The notes: generated by a model not told the origin, from the letters alone. A stretch of DNA of 64,000 bases from Streptomyces aquilus (GCF_003955715.1 NZ_CP034463.1:8308001-8372000); one strand, 5' to 3'. Counted from the first letter of the stretch, positions 43,296 to 52,975 are shown. Made by a program: numbers and translations.

Positions 43296-44042
43296 ATGAA
43301 CCGTCACTCGATCACTGCGCGAGACCTGCAGCTGATGCTGGACGTCATGGACGAGGCGCGCCGCGACGACGCGGACGAGTTCCCGCCGCGCAGCCTCCTG
43401 AGCGGGTTGGGTCGACTGATCCCGTGCGACCTGGCCGGGTTCGACGAGGTCGACATCCCCACCCGCCGGTGTCTGTACCTCCAGGAGGAGCTCTACGCGG
43501 GCGACTACGGCGACCCGCACGTCGAGGCCTACTGGCGCCTGCGCCACCAGCATCCGCATTGCCGGCTCGCCGAACAGAGCTGCGGCCGCCTTCCGGTCGC
43601 CCAGAACCTGGACTACCAGTCCGCACGGGAGATACGGAACCAGGCCTTCTACTCGGAGTATCTGAGGCCGGTCGTCAACACGATCTTCGTGATGCTGCCC
43701 AGCCCACCCGGTCGCATCCGCACGTACAACTTCTCGCGGGAGGACTCCCGCCGCTTCAGCGAACGCGACCGTCTCGCACTGGAGTTGCTGCGGCCTCACC
43801 TCTACGCCGTCTACCGGGAAGCCGCGCTCCGGCGTCAGACCCCCGTCCGCCTCACCGTCCGTGAACTCGACGTCATGCGGGCGGTAGCGAACGGGCTGAC
43901 CACCGAGGCGATCGCCGGGCAGTTCGTCGTCGCCCCCAGTACCGTCCGCAAGCACCTGGAGAACACCTTCCGCAAACTCGGCGTCTCCAGCCGTACCGCG
44001 GCCGTCGCGCGGGTGTTCCCCGAGCCCGACCCGGGGACATGA
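43296..44042 (+). CDS. LuxR-family transcriptional regulator
   Basis: 248 aa from the ATG at 43296 (AGAGGGGG upstream). C-terminal LuxR helix-turn-helix at residues 186-240 (LTVRELDVMRAVANGLTTEAIAGQF ... VRKHLENTFRKLGV). The N-terminal 170 residues form a GAF-like sensor (PCDLAGFDEVDIPTRRCLY, REIRNQAFYSEYLRPV). No response-regulator receiver domain. Divergent from the RTX protein gene, a likely target. Followed by a strong hairpin. Confidence 0.9.
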   Translation: MNRHSITARDLQLMLDVMDEARRDDADEFPPRSLLSGLGRLIPCDLAGFDEVDIPTRRCLYLQEELYAGDYGDPHVEAYWRLRHQHPHCRLAEQSCGRLPVAQNLDYQSAREIRNQAFYSEYLRPVVNTIFVMLPSPPGRIRTYNFSREDSRRFSERDRLALELLRPHLYAVYREAALRRQTPVRLTVRELDVMRAVANGLTTEAIAGQFVVAPSTVRKHLENTFRKLGVSSRTAAVARVFPEPDPGT

Positions 44043-44044
44043 CG

Positions 44045-44075
44045 AAGGCCCGGACGGTGGTGCCGTCCGGGCCTT
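44045..44075. terminator. Bidirectional terminator hairpin
   Basis: AAGGCCCGGACGG (44045-44057) and CCGTCCGGGCCTT (44063-44075) form a perfect 13-bp stem with a 5-base loop, starting 2 bases after the LuxR stop and ending 15 bases before the stop of the opposing aldo/keto reductase gene. Confidence 0.9.
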
Positions 44076-44090
44076 GGCCGGTTCAGGGTC

Positions 44091-44927
44091 TCAGCCGATG
44101 TCGAACGTCGCCGGGTCCGGGCCGATGCGGCGGTCCTCGTTGAGGGCGCTGATCGCGGCCAGGTCCTCGGTGTCCAGGCTGAAGTCGAAGACCTCGATGT
44201 TCTCCTTGATCCGGGACGGGGTCACGGACTTGGGGATCACCACGTTGCCGAGCTGGAGGTGCCAGCGCAGGACGACCTGGGCCGGGGTGCGGCCGTGCTT
44301 CTGGGCGATCGCGACGATCGCCGGGACCTCCAGGAGGCCCTTGCCCTGGCCGAGCGGGGACCAGGCCTCGGTGGCGATGCCCTGCTCCGCGTGGAACTCA
44401 CGGGAGGCGTGCTGCTGGAGGTGCGGGTGCAGCTCGATCTGGTTGACCGCCGGGATGACCGAGGTCTCGGCGATGAGCCGCCGCAGGTGCTCCGGGTAGA
44501 AGTTGGAGACGCCGATCGCGCGAACCCGGCCGTCGGCGTGCAGCTTCTCGAACGCCTTGTACGTGTCGACGTACTTGTCCCGGGCCGGCAGCGGCCAGTG
44601 GATCAGGTACAGGTCCACGTAGTCCAGGCCGAGCTTCTCCAGGGAGGTGTCGAAGGCACGCAGGGTGGCGTCGTACCCCTGATCGCTGTTCCAGAGCTTG
44701 GTGGTGACGAACACGTCCTCGCGGGGGATGCCGGAGGAGGTGATGGCCTTGCCGGTGCCCTCTTCGTTGCCGTAGATCGCCGCTGTGTCGATGCTGCGGT
44801 ACCCGGCCTCCAGAGCGGTCGTGACCGCCTGCTGCGCCTCGTCGTCCGGCACCTGCCAGACGCCGAAGCCCAGCTGGGGCATCTCGACGCCGTTGTTCAG
44901 GATGATCGGGGGGACCTTGCTGCTCAC
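44091..44927 (-). CDS. Aldo/keto reductase
   Basis: 278 aa from the GTG at 44927 (SSKVPPIILNNGVEMPQLGFG). Complete AKR features: catalytic Asp/Tyr in SIDTAAIYGNEEGTG, Lys in VTTKLWN, His in LYLIHWPLP, and NADPH binding IPKSVTPSRIKENI. It reduces aldehydes or ketones, as in 2,5-diketo-D-gluconate reductases. Solitary gene. Confidence 0.92.
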   Translation of the reverse strand: MSSKVPPIILNNGVEMPQLGFGVWQVPDDEAQQAVTTALEAGYRSIDTAAIYGNEEGTGKAITSSGIPREDVFVTTKLWNSDQGYDATLRAFDTSLEKLGLDYVDLYLIHWPLPARDKYVDTYKAFEKLHADGRVRAIGVSNFYPEHLRRLIAETSVIPAVNQIELHPHLQQHASREFHAEQGIATEAWSPLGQGKGLLEVPAIVAIAQKHGRTPAQVVLRWHLQLGNVVIPKSVTPSRIKENIEVFDFSLDTEDLAAISALNEDRRIGPDPATFDIG

Positions 44928-45077
44928 GAGCTCTTGATCCTTACGGTTGTCGTCAGGTGGTACTCCCATCGTCAACGATCACGAGCCGTGATGCATTCCT
45001 GACGGCGGAATCGAGCGGAAGACGACGGAATCTCCCGAATCTCCCGAAAACGGCCTCAGGCCGGCACGGAAACGGCC

Positions 45078-46922
45078 TCAGGCCCTGTACAAGGCCTCGA
45101 CCTCGTTGACGTACGCGTTCTCGATGGCCTTGCGCTTCAGCTTCAGCGACGGCGTCAGCAGGCCGTGCTCCTCGGTGAACGGCTGGGCCAGGATACGGAA
45201 GGTCCGGATCGACTCGGCCTGCGAGACCAGGGTGTTGGCGGCGACCACGGCCCGCCGCACCTCCGTCTCCAGATCGGCGTCCCGCACCAGTTCGGCCGCT
45301 GTCATCCGGGGTTTGCCGCGCATCGCCAGCCAGTGCTCGACGGCCTCCTGGTCGAGGGTGACCAGCGCGGCGATGTACGGGCGGTCGTTGCCGACGACGA
45401 TGCACTGGGAGACCAGGGGGTGGTCGCGGACGCGCTCCTCCAACTGGCCGGGGGAGACGCTCTTGCCTCCCGAGGTGACCAGGATCTCCTTCTTGCGGCC
45501 GGTAATGGTGAGGTAGCCGTCCTCGTCGAGGGAGCCCAGGTCTCCGGTGGCGAGCCAGCCGTCGTGCAGGGTCGCGTCGGTGGCCTTCTGGTTGTTGAGG
45601 TAGCCCTGGAAGATGTTGTCACCGCGCAGCCAGATCTCGCCGTCGTCCGCGATGTGCACGGTCATGCCGGGGATGGGCTGTCCGACGGTGCCGTAGCGGG
45701 TGCGCTCCGGTGGGTTCGCGGTGGCGGCGGCCGTCGACTCCGTGAGGCCGTAGCCCTCGTAGATGTGGATGCCCGCGCCCGCGAAGAACAGGCCGAGCCG
45801 GCGGTCCATGGCCGAACCGCCGGTCATCGCCTGTCTGATGCGGCCGCCCATCGCCGCCCGCATCTTGGAGTAGACGAGCTTGTCGAAGAGCTGGTGCTGC
45901 ATGCGCAGCCCCGCCGAAGGGCCGGGCCCGATGCCCCAGGCCCTGGCCTCCATGGCGTCCGCGTACTTCACGGCGATGTCGACGGCCTTCTCGAAGGCGC
46001 CCGCCTTGCCCTCCTTCTCCGCCTTGCGGCGCGAGGCGTTGAACACCTTCTCGAAGATGTACGGCACCCCGAGGAAGAACGTCGGCTTGAACGCGGCGAG
46101 GTCGGGCATCAGGGCGGCGGCGTTCATCTGCGGCTGGTGGCCGAAGCGGACCCGGCCGCGGATCGCGGCGACCTGCACCATCCGCCCGAAGACATGGGCG
46201 AGCGGCAGGAAGAGAAGGGTCGCGGCCTCGTCGCCCTTCTTGGAGTGGAACACCGGCTCCCAGCGCTCGATGACGGTGTCCGCCTCGTACATGAAGTTGC
46301 CGTGCGAGATGACGCAGCCCTTGGGGCGGCCGGTGGTGCCGGAGGTGTAGATGATGGTGGCGACGGAGTCGGGGGTGACCGCCTGCCGGTGGCGCTGGAC
46401 CACGTCGTCGTCGAGGTGGGCGCCGGCGTCGTACAGCTCCTGTACACAGCCCGCGTCCAGCTGCCACAGCTCGCGCAGCTGCGGCAGCCGGTCGATGACG
46501 GTGGCGATGGTCATCGCGTGGTCCTCGTGCTCCACGATCGCGGCCGTGCACTCGGCGTCGTAGAGCATCCAGAAACACTGTTCCGCCGACGAGGTGGGGT
46601 AGACCGGCACCACCTGGGCGCCGATCGTCCACAGGGCGAAGTCGAAGAGCGTCCACTCGTAGCGGGTGCGGGAGACGATCGCGACCCGGTCACCGAACCG
46701 GACGCCGCGGGCGAGGAGTCCCTTGGCGAGGGCGAGCACCTCGTCGCGGAACTCGGCCGAGGTCACGTCCCGCCACCGACCGGACTCGTCCTTGCGGCCC
46801 AGCGCCACGCACAGCGGGTCCTCCTGGGCATGGTCGAACACCACGTCGGCCAGTCCGCCCACCGGGGGTGCCAACGCCAACGGAGGGTTGGTGAACTCGC
46901 GCAAACCCCGCTCCCTCGACAT
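45078..46922 (-). CDS. AMP-binding long-chain acyl-CoA ligase (FadD15-like)
   Basis: 614 aa. Adenylate-forming motifs: ATIIYTSGTTGRPKGCVISHGN (phosphate loop), GGSAMDRRLGLFFAGAGIHI, YEGYGLTESTAA, GWLATGDLGSLDEDGYLTITGRKKEI and the catalytic Lys region SPSLKLKRKAIENAY. It activates fatty acids to acyl-CoA through acyl-AMP. Start at 46922 (MSRERGLREF); an in-frame ATG at 46940 is possible. Monocistronic on present evidence. Confidence 0.93.
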   Translation of the reverse strand: MSRERGLREFTNPPLALAPPVGGLADVVFDHAQEDPLCVALGRKDESGRWRDVTSAEFRDEVLALAKGLLARGVRFGDRVAIVSRTRYEWTLFDFALWTIGAQVVPVYPTSSAEQCFWMLYDAECTAAIVEHEDHAMTIATVIDRLPQLRELWQLDAGCVQELYDAGAHLDDDVVQRHRQAVTPDSVATIIYTSGTTGRPKGCVISHGNFMYEADTVIERWEPVFHSKKGDEAATLLFLPLAHVFGRMVQVAAIRGRVRFGHQPQMNAAALMPDLAAFKPTFFLGVPYIFEKVFNASRRKAEKEGKAGAFEKAVDIAVKYADAMEARAWGIGPGPSAGLRMQHQLFDKLVYSKMRAAMGGRIRQAMTGGSAMDRRLGLFFAGAGIHIYEGYGLTESTAAATANPPERTRYGTVGQPIPGMTVHIADDGEIWLRGDNIFQGYLNNQKATDATLHDGWLATGDLGSLDEDGYLTITGRKKEILVTSGGKSVSPGQLEERVRDHPLVSQCIVVGNDRPYIAALVTLDQEAVEHWLAMRGKPRMTAAELVRDADLETEVRRAVVAANTLVSQAESIRTFRILAQPFTEEHGLLTPSLKLKRKAIENAYVNEVEALYRA

Positions 46923-47146
46923 TGGTTCGACGCTCCGCACAGCGCCGTGAAAGCTACCCCACCCGCCGACGGGGCGGGAGGGGGTGCGGGATCGAGCGAT
47001 GTTCAGGTAGCGGCTGGTCAGCGCCGGAAAATGCGCTCACATGGGGAAGGGTCGGACAGAAAACTGACGGTTGAGTAAGTTTCGGACCCGTAATCTCCAC
47101 CGAATCTGTACGACCCGATTACCCCGTGCCCGACCTGTCGGAATGA

Positions 47147-48646
47147 TCAGTTCCGTTGTGTCGCCCTCTCTTCCGTCAGCGTCGTCGCGGCCGGTTTCGT
47201 CACACCCGTCCGCACCGCGCCCGGCGTCCTGAGCAGGACCAGGACCAGCACGCCGCCGACCACCGCCACCGCGCCGGCCGTCACCGCCGCCGTGTTGAGC
47301 CCCGAGGCGAACGCGGCCCGCAGCGTGTGCTCCGGGAAGGCGCCGCGCAGCGCCCCGGCTCCGCCGCCCGCCAGCGCGTGGGCCGCGTCGCGCGGCAGCG
47401 CGTCCGCCATGCGGGAGGTCAGCACCGTGCCGAAGAAGGCCAGGCCGAGCGCGTACCCGAACTGCCGGAAGGTGTTGACCGCACCGCTCGCCATGCCCGA
47501 CCGCTCCCGCTCCACCGTCGCCAGCGCGGCCCCCGCGACCGAGGGCGCCACCAGGCCCGTGCCCACACCCACCAGGAGCAGCCCCGGGATCAGCGCCGTC
47601 GACGTCGAACCGGCGTCCAGGAACGCCATGCAGAACTGCCCGGCGCCGATCAGCAGCAGCCCGCCCCCGACCGTGAACCGGGCCGGCACCCCGTGCAGCA
47701 GCCGCCCACCTGCCGCCGCCACCACGAACGCGGCCAGCGACAGCCACAGGAACACCAGCCCGCCGCGCACCGGAGACATCCCCAGCACGGTCTGCAACCA
47801 GATCGAGGTGTACGCCATCACACCGAACGCCGCCGCGTTGAAGGCGAACGCGCCCGCCATCACCCCGGAGAACGCCGGCTTCAGGAACAGCCGCGGATCG
47901 ATCAGCGGGTCGGCGACCCGCCGCTCCACGACCACGAAGCAGACCAGCGCGAGGGCCGCGCCCGCGAAGGAGACGAGGGTGCCCATGGCGCCCCAGCCGT
48001 GCGACCCGGCGCGCACCGCCCCGTACGTCACCCCGCCCGCGAACGCCGCGAACGTCACCGTCCCCGCCCAGTCGACCTGGCGTCCGGCCCGACCGCGCGA
48101 CTCCGGCACCGCGCGCAGCGTCAGCCACACCGCGACCACGCTCACCGGCAGGTTGACGTAGAAGATCCACCGCCAGCCGGGCCCGTCCGTCAGCAGTCCG
48201 CCCAGCACCGGGCCCACCGCGGCGGCCGCGCCGCCGACCGCGCCCCACACGCCGAGGGCGAGCGACATCCGCCGACCCTGGTACACCGACGCCAGCAGCG
48301 GCAGCGCGGTGGCGAGCGTCGCCGCAGCCCCCGCGCCCTGCAACGCCCGCGCGGCGACCAGCATCGCCGGGCCGGACGACATCCCGCACAGCAGTGAGGC
48401 CCCCGCGAACACCACGACGCCCGTCACATGCACCCGCCGCCGCCCCAGCACGTCGGCCGCGGCCCCCACTCCCAGCAGCAACGCGGCCAGGGCCAGCGCG
48501 TAGGCGTCCATCACCCACTGCAGATCGCTCAGCGACGCGTGCAGCGCGCTCGCCATGTCCGGCAGCGCCACGATCGCGATCGTCACGTCCAGCAACAACA
48601 TGAACGTGCCCAGACACACCGCCGTCAGCGGCCCCCAAGTACGCAT
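47147..48646 (-). CDS. MFS drug exporter, DHA2 (14-TM) family
   Basis: 499 aa with 14 predicted membrane helices. Motifs: LDVTIAIVALPDM near helix 1 (typical of DHA2), LGRRRVHVTGVVVFA (motif A), QGAGAAATLATALPLLASVY (motif B) and GVWGAVGGAAAAVGPVLGGLL (motif C of antiporters). Exports drugs or antibiotics by proton exchange. ATG 48646 follows GAGGAGTTGAGGA. Divergent from the tandem-HTH AsnC regulator gene, its likely controller. Confidence 0.92.
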   Translation of the reverse strand: MRTWGPLTAVCLGTFMLLLDVTIAIVALPDMASALHASLSDLQWVMDAYALALAALLLGVGAAADVLGRRRVHVTGVVVFAGASLLCGMSSGPAMLVAARALQGAGAAATLATALPLLASVYQGRRMSLALGVWGAVGGAAAAVGPVLGGLLTDGPGWRWIFYVNLPVSVVAVWLTLRAVPESRGRAGRQVDWAGTVTFAAFAGGVTYGAVRAGSHGWGAMGTLVSFAGAALALVCFVVVERRVADPLIDPRLFLKPAFSGVMAGAFAFNAAAFGVMAYTSIWLQTVLGMSPVRGGLVFLWLSLAAFVVAAAGGRLLHGVPARFTVGGGLLLIGAGQFCMAFLDAGSTSTALIPGLLLVGVGTGLVAPSVAGAALATVERERSGMASGAVNTFRQFGYALGLAFFGTVLTSRMADALPRDAAHALAGGGAGALRGAFPEHTLRAAFASGLNTAAVTAGAVAVVGGVLVLVLLRTPGAVRTGVTKPAATTLTEERATQRN

Positions 48647-48755
48647 GTCCTCAACTCCTCGTCCGTCGGATGCGTATGCCTCCGTACGATGGCTTCGACG
48701 CGGACGATCGAGGCGGTCTCGGGCGTCCGACTGCAGGAATCCGACAGGAGCGGTC

Positions 48756-49739
48756 ATGCAAGCGATGGAATCCGACATCCTGGACCACCTCGACCTGCGC
48801 CTGCTGGCGGCCCTGGAGGTGAACGCCCGGGCCTCCTTCAGCCGGCTCGGCGCGGTGCTGGGCGTCTCCGACCAGACCGTCGCGCGGCGCTACCGCAAGC
48901 TGTGCGCGCAGGCGGGGCTGCGGGTCGTGGCCGTCCGGGACGCCGATCGTCTCGGGCAGGACCAGTGGACACTGCGGCTGCGGTGCGTCCCCGACAGCGC
49001 GCAGACCATCGCGGACGCGCTCGCCCGGCGCGCCGACACCAACTGGATCGGGATCGCCTCCGGCGGCACCGAGGTCGTCTTCGGCACGCGTCCACGCAAC
49101 CCGGGCGACCGCGACGACCTGCTGCTCGGCAAACTGCCCCGCACCCCACGCGTCCTGGAGATCCGCGCGTACCAGCTGCTGCACCGCTTCGAGGGCGGCC
49201 CGCGGGGCTGGACGCGCAAGTTCCGTCTGCTCGACGACGACGAGAAGGCCCAGCTGCGCCCCGACCCGGTCACCAGCACCGGTCCGGCCCGTCTCGACCC
49301 CGAGGACGAGGCCCTCGTCACCGCACTGGAGCGCGACGGACGGGCCACCTACCCCGAACTCCAGCGCGTCACGGGCCGGTCCGAGTCCGCCGTCAAGCGC
49401 CGCCTCGGCGCGCTGCTCGCGTCCGGAGCGGTGTACATCGACGTGGAGTACGACTCCGGGGTCATCGGGTATCCGCTCGCCGCCACCTTGTGGATCACCA
49501 CCACCCCGGGCGCCCTGCACACCGTCGGACGGGCTCTCGCCGCCCACGACCCGATCGCCCACGCCGCCGCGACGGCGGGCCCCTCCAACATCCTCGCCAC
49601 CGCCGTCGTGCGCGGCGCCGCCGACCTCTACGCCTACCTGAGCGGGCCCCTCGGACGGCTGGAAGGCGTGCAGCACGTGGAGGCGTCGCCCTTTCTGCGC
49701 CGCGTCAAGCAGCTCACCTATCCCCGACCGGGGCGGTAG
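48756..49739 (+). CDS. AsnC/Lrp-type regulator with two HTH domains, 327 aa
   Basis: About twice the usual AsnC length. First winged helix: LDLRLLAALEVNARASFSRLGAVLGVSDQTVARRYRKL (residues 11-48). Second: LDPEDEALVTALERDGRATYPELQRVTGRSESAVKRRL. RAM-like ligand domains follow each. Such duplicated Lrp proteins are common in Streptomyces. ATG 48756 follows CAGGAG. It is 109 bases from the divergent MFS gene and ends directly against the LysR gene. Confidence 0.9.
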   Translation: MQAMESDILDHLDLRLLAALEVNARASFSRLGAVLGVSDQTVARRYRKLCAQAGLRVVAVRDADRLGQDQWTLRLRCVPDSAQTIADALARRADTNWIGIASGGTEVVFGTRPRNPGDRDDLLLGKLPRTPRVLEIRAYQLLHRFEGGPRGWTRKFRLLDDDEKAQLRPDPVTSTGPARLDPEDEALVTALERDGRATYPELQRVTGRSESAVKRRLGALLASGAVYIDVEYDSGVIGYPLAATLWITTTPGALHTVGRALAAHDPIAHAAATAGPSNILATAVVRGAADLYAYLSGPLGRLEGVQHVEASPFLRRVKQLTYPRPGR

Positions 49740-50603
49740 CTAGCCGCGGTGCAGCCGGTCGCCGCCCGTCAGGACCGCTGCCGCCAGGGCGTCCGCCGCG
49801 CCCTGGGACGTGGTGCGGCGGTGGCCGTGGATCAGGACGAAGTCGACGCGGCCCAGTTCCGGCAGGCCGAAGCGGTCCGGTACGCGTACCAGGCCCGGGG
49901 GGATCAGGCCCCGGGAGTGGGCCATCACGCCGAGTCCGGCGCGGGCCGCCGCGATCAGGCCGTTGAGGCTGCCGCTCGTGCACGCGATCCGCCACTCGCG
50001 GCCCTGCCGCTCCAGCGCCTCCAGGGCGAGCGCCCGGGTGATGCCCGGCGGCGGATAGACGATCAGGGGGACAGGGCGGTCCGGGTCGAGGCGGAGGCGC
50101 TCCGCGCCGATCCACACCAGCCGGTCGTGCCAGACCAGTTCGCCGCGCGGGTCCTCCGGCCGCCGTTTGGCGAGGACCAGGTCCAGCTTCCCGGCCGCCA
50201 ACTGCTCGTGCAGCGTGCCCGAGAGCTCCACGGTCAGCTCCAGGTCGACCTCGGGGTGGTCGTGGCGGAAGCGCTCCAGGATCTCCGGCAGCCGGGTCAG
50301 CACGAAGTCCTCCGACGCCCCGAAGCGCAACCGGCCGCGCAGCCGGGTACCCGTGAAGAACGCCGACGCCTGCTCGTGCACGTCCAGGATGCGGCGCGCG
50401 AAGCCGAGCATCGCCTCGCCGTCCTCCGTCAGCTCCACCGAGTGGGTGTCCCGGGTGAACAACTGCCGCCCGGCCGCCTCCTCAAGACGCCGTACGTGCT
50501 GACTGACGGTCGACTGGCGCAGCCCGAGCCGCCGAGCGGCCTGGGTGAAGCTCAGGGTCTGCGCCACCGTCAGGAACGTACGCAACTGGGAAGGGTCGTA
50601 CAT
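49740..50603 (-). CDS. LysR-family transcriptional regulator
   Basis: 287 aa. N-terminal winged helix (LRTFLTVAQTLSFTQAARRLGLRQSTVSQHVRRLEEAAG) and a periplasmic-binding-fold effector domain (GRLRFGASEDFVLTRLPEIL). ATG 50603; the frame runs further up but this start matches all LysR proteins (MYDPSQL). Its TAG stop abuts the AsnC stop with no gap. Divergent from the BASS-type transporter gene, its probable target. Confidence 0.92.
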   Translation of the reverse strand: MYDPSQLRTFLTVAQTLSFTQAARRLGLRQSTVSQHVRRLEEAAGRQLFTRDTHSVELTEDGEAMLGFARRILDVHEQASAFFTGTRLRGRLRFGASEDFVLTRLPEILERFRHDHPEVDLELTVELSGTLHEQLAAGKLDLVLAKRRPEDPRGELVWHDRLVWIGAERLRLDPDRPVPLIVYPPPGITRALALEALERQGREWRIACTSGSLNGLIAAARAGLGVMAHSRGLIPPGLVRVPDRFGLPELGRVDFVLIHGHRRTTSQGAADALAAAVLTGGDRLHRG

Positions 50604-50613
50604 GACCCCCACG

Positions 50614-50632
50614 TTATCGCGGTACGTGATGA
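50614..50632. promoter_or_regulatory. LysR-type T-N11-A site
   Basis: TTATC-N9-GATGA (arms differ at one position) contains the T-N11-A pattern that LysR regulators bind. It lies 11-29 bases before the LysR start and about 96 bases before the divergent transporter start, as expected for autorepression plus activation. Confidence 0.5.
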
Positions 50633-50727
50633 CAGTCAGAGCCGTATGCCGGATTCCCGATCGAGGGAGAGAGGAGGACGATGAGCGGGGGCCCCACGGC
50701 CCCGGTACCGCCGAGAGCACGACGAGT

Positions 50728-51780
50728 ATGTGGAGCACTGTGAAACGCCTGCGATGGCCGAGTTGGATGCCGATCGACCCGTACATCCTGCTGCTCCTCG
50801 GGACGGTGGGCCTCGCCGCCCTCCTCCCGGCGCGCGGCACGGGTGCGGACGTCGCCTCCGGTGCCTCCACGGCCGCCATCGCCTTCCTCTTCTTCCTGTA
50901 CGGCGCCCGCCTGTCCACCCGCGAGGCCCTGGACGGCCTCAAGCACTGGCGCCTGCACGTCACGGTCCTCGCCTGTACGTTCGTCGTCTTCCCGCTGCTC
51001 GGCACGGCCGCCCGCGGCCTCGTCCCGGTGCTGCTGACCCAGCCCCTCTACCAGGGCCTGCTCTTCCTCACCCTCGTCCCCTCGACGATCCAGTCCTCGA
51101 TCGCCTTCACCTCCATGGCCCGCGGCAACGTGCCCGCCGCGATCTGCGCCGGCTCCTTCTCCTCCCTCGTCGGCATCGTCATCACGCCGCTGCTCGCCGC
51201 GGCCCTGCTCGGCAGCAGCGCGGGCGGCTTCTCGGCCGACTCGCTGGTGCAGATCGTGCTCCAGTTGCTGGTGCCGTTCGTCGCGGGGCAGTTGCTGCGG
51301 CGCTGGATCGGCGGCTTCGTCGCCCGGCACAAGAAGGTCCTCGGCCTCGTCGACCGCGGCTCGATCCTCCTCGTCGTCTACACCGCGTTCAGCGAGGGCA
51401 TGGTCCAGGGCATCTGGCACCAGGTCAGCCCGCTCCGGCTGGCCGGACTGCTCGCCGTCGAGGCGGTACTGCTCGCCGTGATGCTCGCGCTGACCTGGTA
51501 CGGGTCCAAGGCGCTCCGCTTCGGCCGCGAGGACCGCATCGCCATCCAGTTCGCCGGCTCCAAGAAGTCCCTCGCCTCCGGACTGCCCATGGCGAGCGTC
51601 CTGTTCGGCGCGCACGCCTCGCTCGCCGTGCTGCCCCTGATGCTCTTCCACCAGATGCAGCTGATGGTCTGCGCCGTCATCGCCAAGCGCCGCGCCCACG
51701 ACCCCGAGCCCGGTGTCACGGCACCGGTTTCAGCCGCAGCGTCACGAACCGCGGTCGGTACAGGGACACGTTCCGGTTGA
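50728..51780 (+). CDS. Bile acid:sodium symporter-family (BASS/YfeH-like) transporter
   Basis: 350 aa with nine to ten membrane helices: IDPYILLLLGTVGLAALLPA, AIAFLFFLYGARLSTREAL, LTLVPSTIQSSIAFTSMARGN (the conserved crossover region of the family) and FAGSKKSLASGLPMASVLF. Substrate may be an organic anion; unknown. ATG 50728 or GTG 50740 (GGAG 4-5 bases before) are both possible. The last 65 bases overlap the end of the opposing DUF4185 gene. Confidence 0.88.
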   Translation: MWSTVKRLRWPSWMPIDPYILLLLGTVGLAALLPARGTGADVASGASTAAIAFLFFLYGARLSTREALDGLKHWRLHVTVLACTFVVFPLLGTAARGLVPVLLTQPLYQGLLFLTLVPSTIQSSIAFTSMARGNVPAAICAGSFSSLVGIVITPLLAAALLGSSAGGFSADSLVQIVLQLLVPFVAGQLLRRWIGGFVARHKKVLGLVDRGSILLVVYTAFSEGMVQGIWHQVSPLRLAGLLAVEAVLLAVMLALTWYGSKALRFGREDRIAIQFAGSKKSLASGLPMASVLFGAHASLAVLPLMLFHQMQLMVCAVIAKRRAHDPEPGVTAPVSAAASRTAVGTGTRSG

Positions 51781-52975
51781 GCTGCGCGGCCGCGGCGGAC
51801 GGGTCCAGCCAGTTCACGTCGTAGCTGAGCACCAGCCGCCGGCCGCCCAGGGCGGGGTGGACCTGCGGGTTGTAGGCCGCCACCTGCCCTTGCGGCAGCG
51901 CGGGAGTGAAGTCCTTCGTCGGCCCGTGCCAGGGCCCGCTCGGCTCGCACGCCCAGTACGAGGTGACGGTCGTCAGCCCCGCCGTCCCGGCCGCCATGGT
52001 GAACAGCACATACGTCCCGTCCGCCCGCACCACCGAGAACGCGCTGCCCACGCCCGTGCGCCTGCGTTCGTCGCCGAGCACCGCGGCCGGTCTCGCCCCG
52101 GCACGCCAGTCGGAGCCGTCCCAGTACTGCCAGGCTCCCGGCTCGCCGAGCCGGCCGTCCGGCACCCGCGCCGCGTACGCCGACGACACCGGCCGGGAGG
52201 CCGCCTGGCCGTCGTCGCCGCCGAAGACGTACGTCCACCCGTCCTCCTCGACGAGCGTCGTACCGAACAGCACCCGCCGGGACGGATCGGGGACCAGCTG
52301 CTGGTCCAGCACCTTGACGATCGACTCCACCCGCAGGTCGGGCAGCGACAGCGTGGCCACCTCGGTGGCCGTGGGCGTCCCGTAGATCCACGGCGCGGCC
52401 GCCGCCGTACGTACCCACAGCACCACCCGCAGGACCTGCTCCGACGACCCCGGCGACCGGGGCTCCACCCGGGCCGCCACCGGCCACCGCCACTGATTCG
52501 GCCCGGGGTCGGGGAACAGCGGCGCCGGGAGCGTGCTCTCCAGCCGCCCGTCCCGCATCAGCACCGCCGAGTTGCGCACCAGCGGCGCCGCCGTGTCCCG
52601 CCACGCGTACGACTCGCCGACCGGGTTGGGCGGCGCGTACACCTGCCCGAGATAGGTGTCCGAGAACAGCCACAGCACCCGCCCGTCCGGCAGCCGCACC
52701 GAGTGGGTGCCGTCGCCGCCGGTCCAGTCGTCGGCGCGGGTCGCGTCGTCGCCGTACCGGGCGAACTCGGAGGTGAGCCCCTCGTCCGCCGACCACGATC
52801 CGACGGTGCGCGGCACGCAGCCGCGCGCGTCCGGCCGGTCCTCGTCCTCGGGCAGGGCCGTGAGCAGCACGGCCCCGAGAACCAGGGCCAGCACCAGGCC
52901 GAGCCCCGTTCCCGTCCGCTGTCGTGCTCGTAGGTCGTCGGGCACCCACGGGACGTTAGTGGCCGGCGCTGACAT
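51716..52975 (-). CDS. DUF4185-domain protein, membrane-anchored/secreted
   Basis: 419 aa. A cytoplasmic start (MSAPATNVPWVPDDLRARQR) is followed by one hydrophobic helix (TGLGLVLALVLGAVLLTALP), then an extracellular beta-propeller-like DUF4185 domain: DGRVLWLFSDTYLGQV (the hallmark), LVRNSAVLMRDGRL, QWRWPVAARVE, YVLFTMAAGTAGLTTVTSYWA and RLVLSYDVNW. Similar in shape to GH43/GH32-like five-bladed propellers, possibly acting on glycans. Its 3' end overlaps the transporter gene. Confidence 0.85.
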   Translation of the reverse strand: MSAPATNVPWVPDDLRARQRTGTGLGLVLALVLGAVLLTALPEDEDRPDARGCVPRTVGSWSADEGLTSEFARYGDDATRADDWTGGDGTHSVRLPDGRVLWLFSDTYLGQVYAPPNPVGESYAWRDTAAPLVRNSAVLMRDGRLESTLPAPLFPDPGPNQWRWPVAARVEPRSPGSSEQVLRVVLWVRTAAAAPWIYGTPTATEVATLSLPDLRVESIVKVLDQQLVPDPSRRVLFGTTLVEEDGWTYVFGGDDGQAASRPVSSAYAARVPDGRLGEPGAWQYWDGSDWRAGARPAAVLGDERRRTGVGSAFSVVRADGTYVLFTMAAGTAGLTTVTSYWACEPSGPWHGPTKDFTPALPQGQVAAYNPQVHPALGGRRLVLSYDVNWLDPSAAAAQLNRNVSLYRPRFVTLRLKPVP

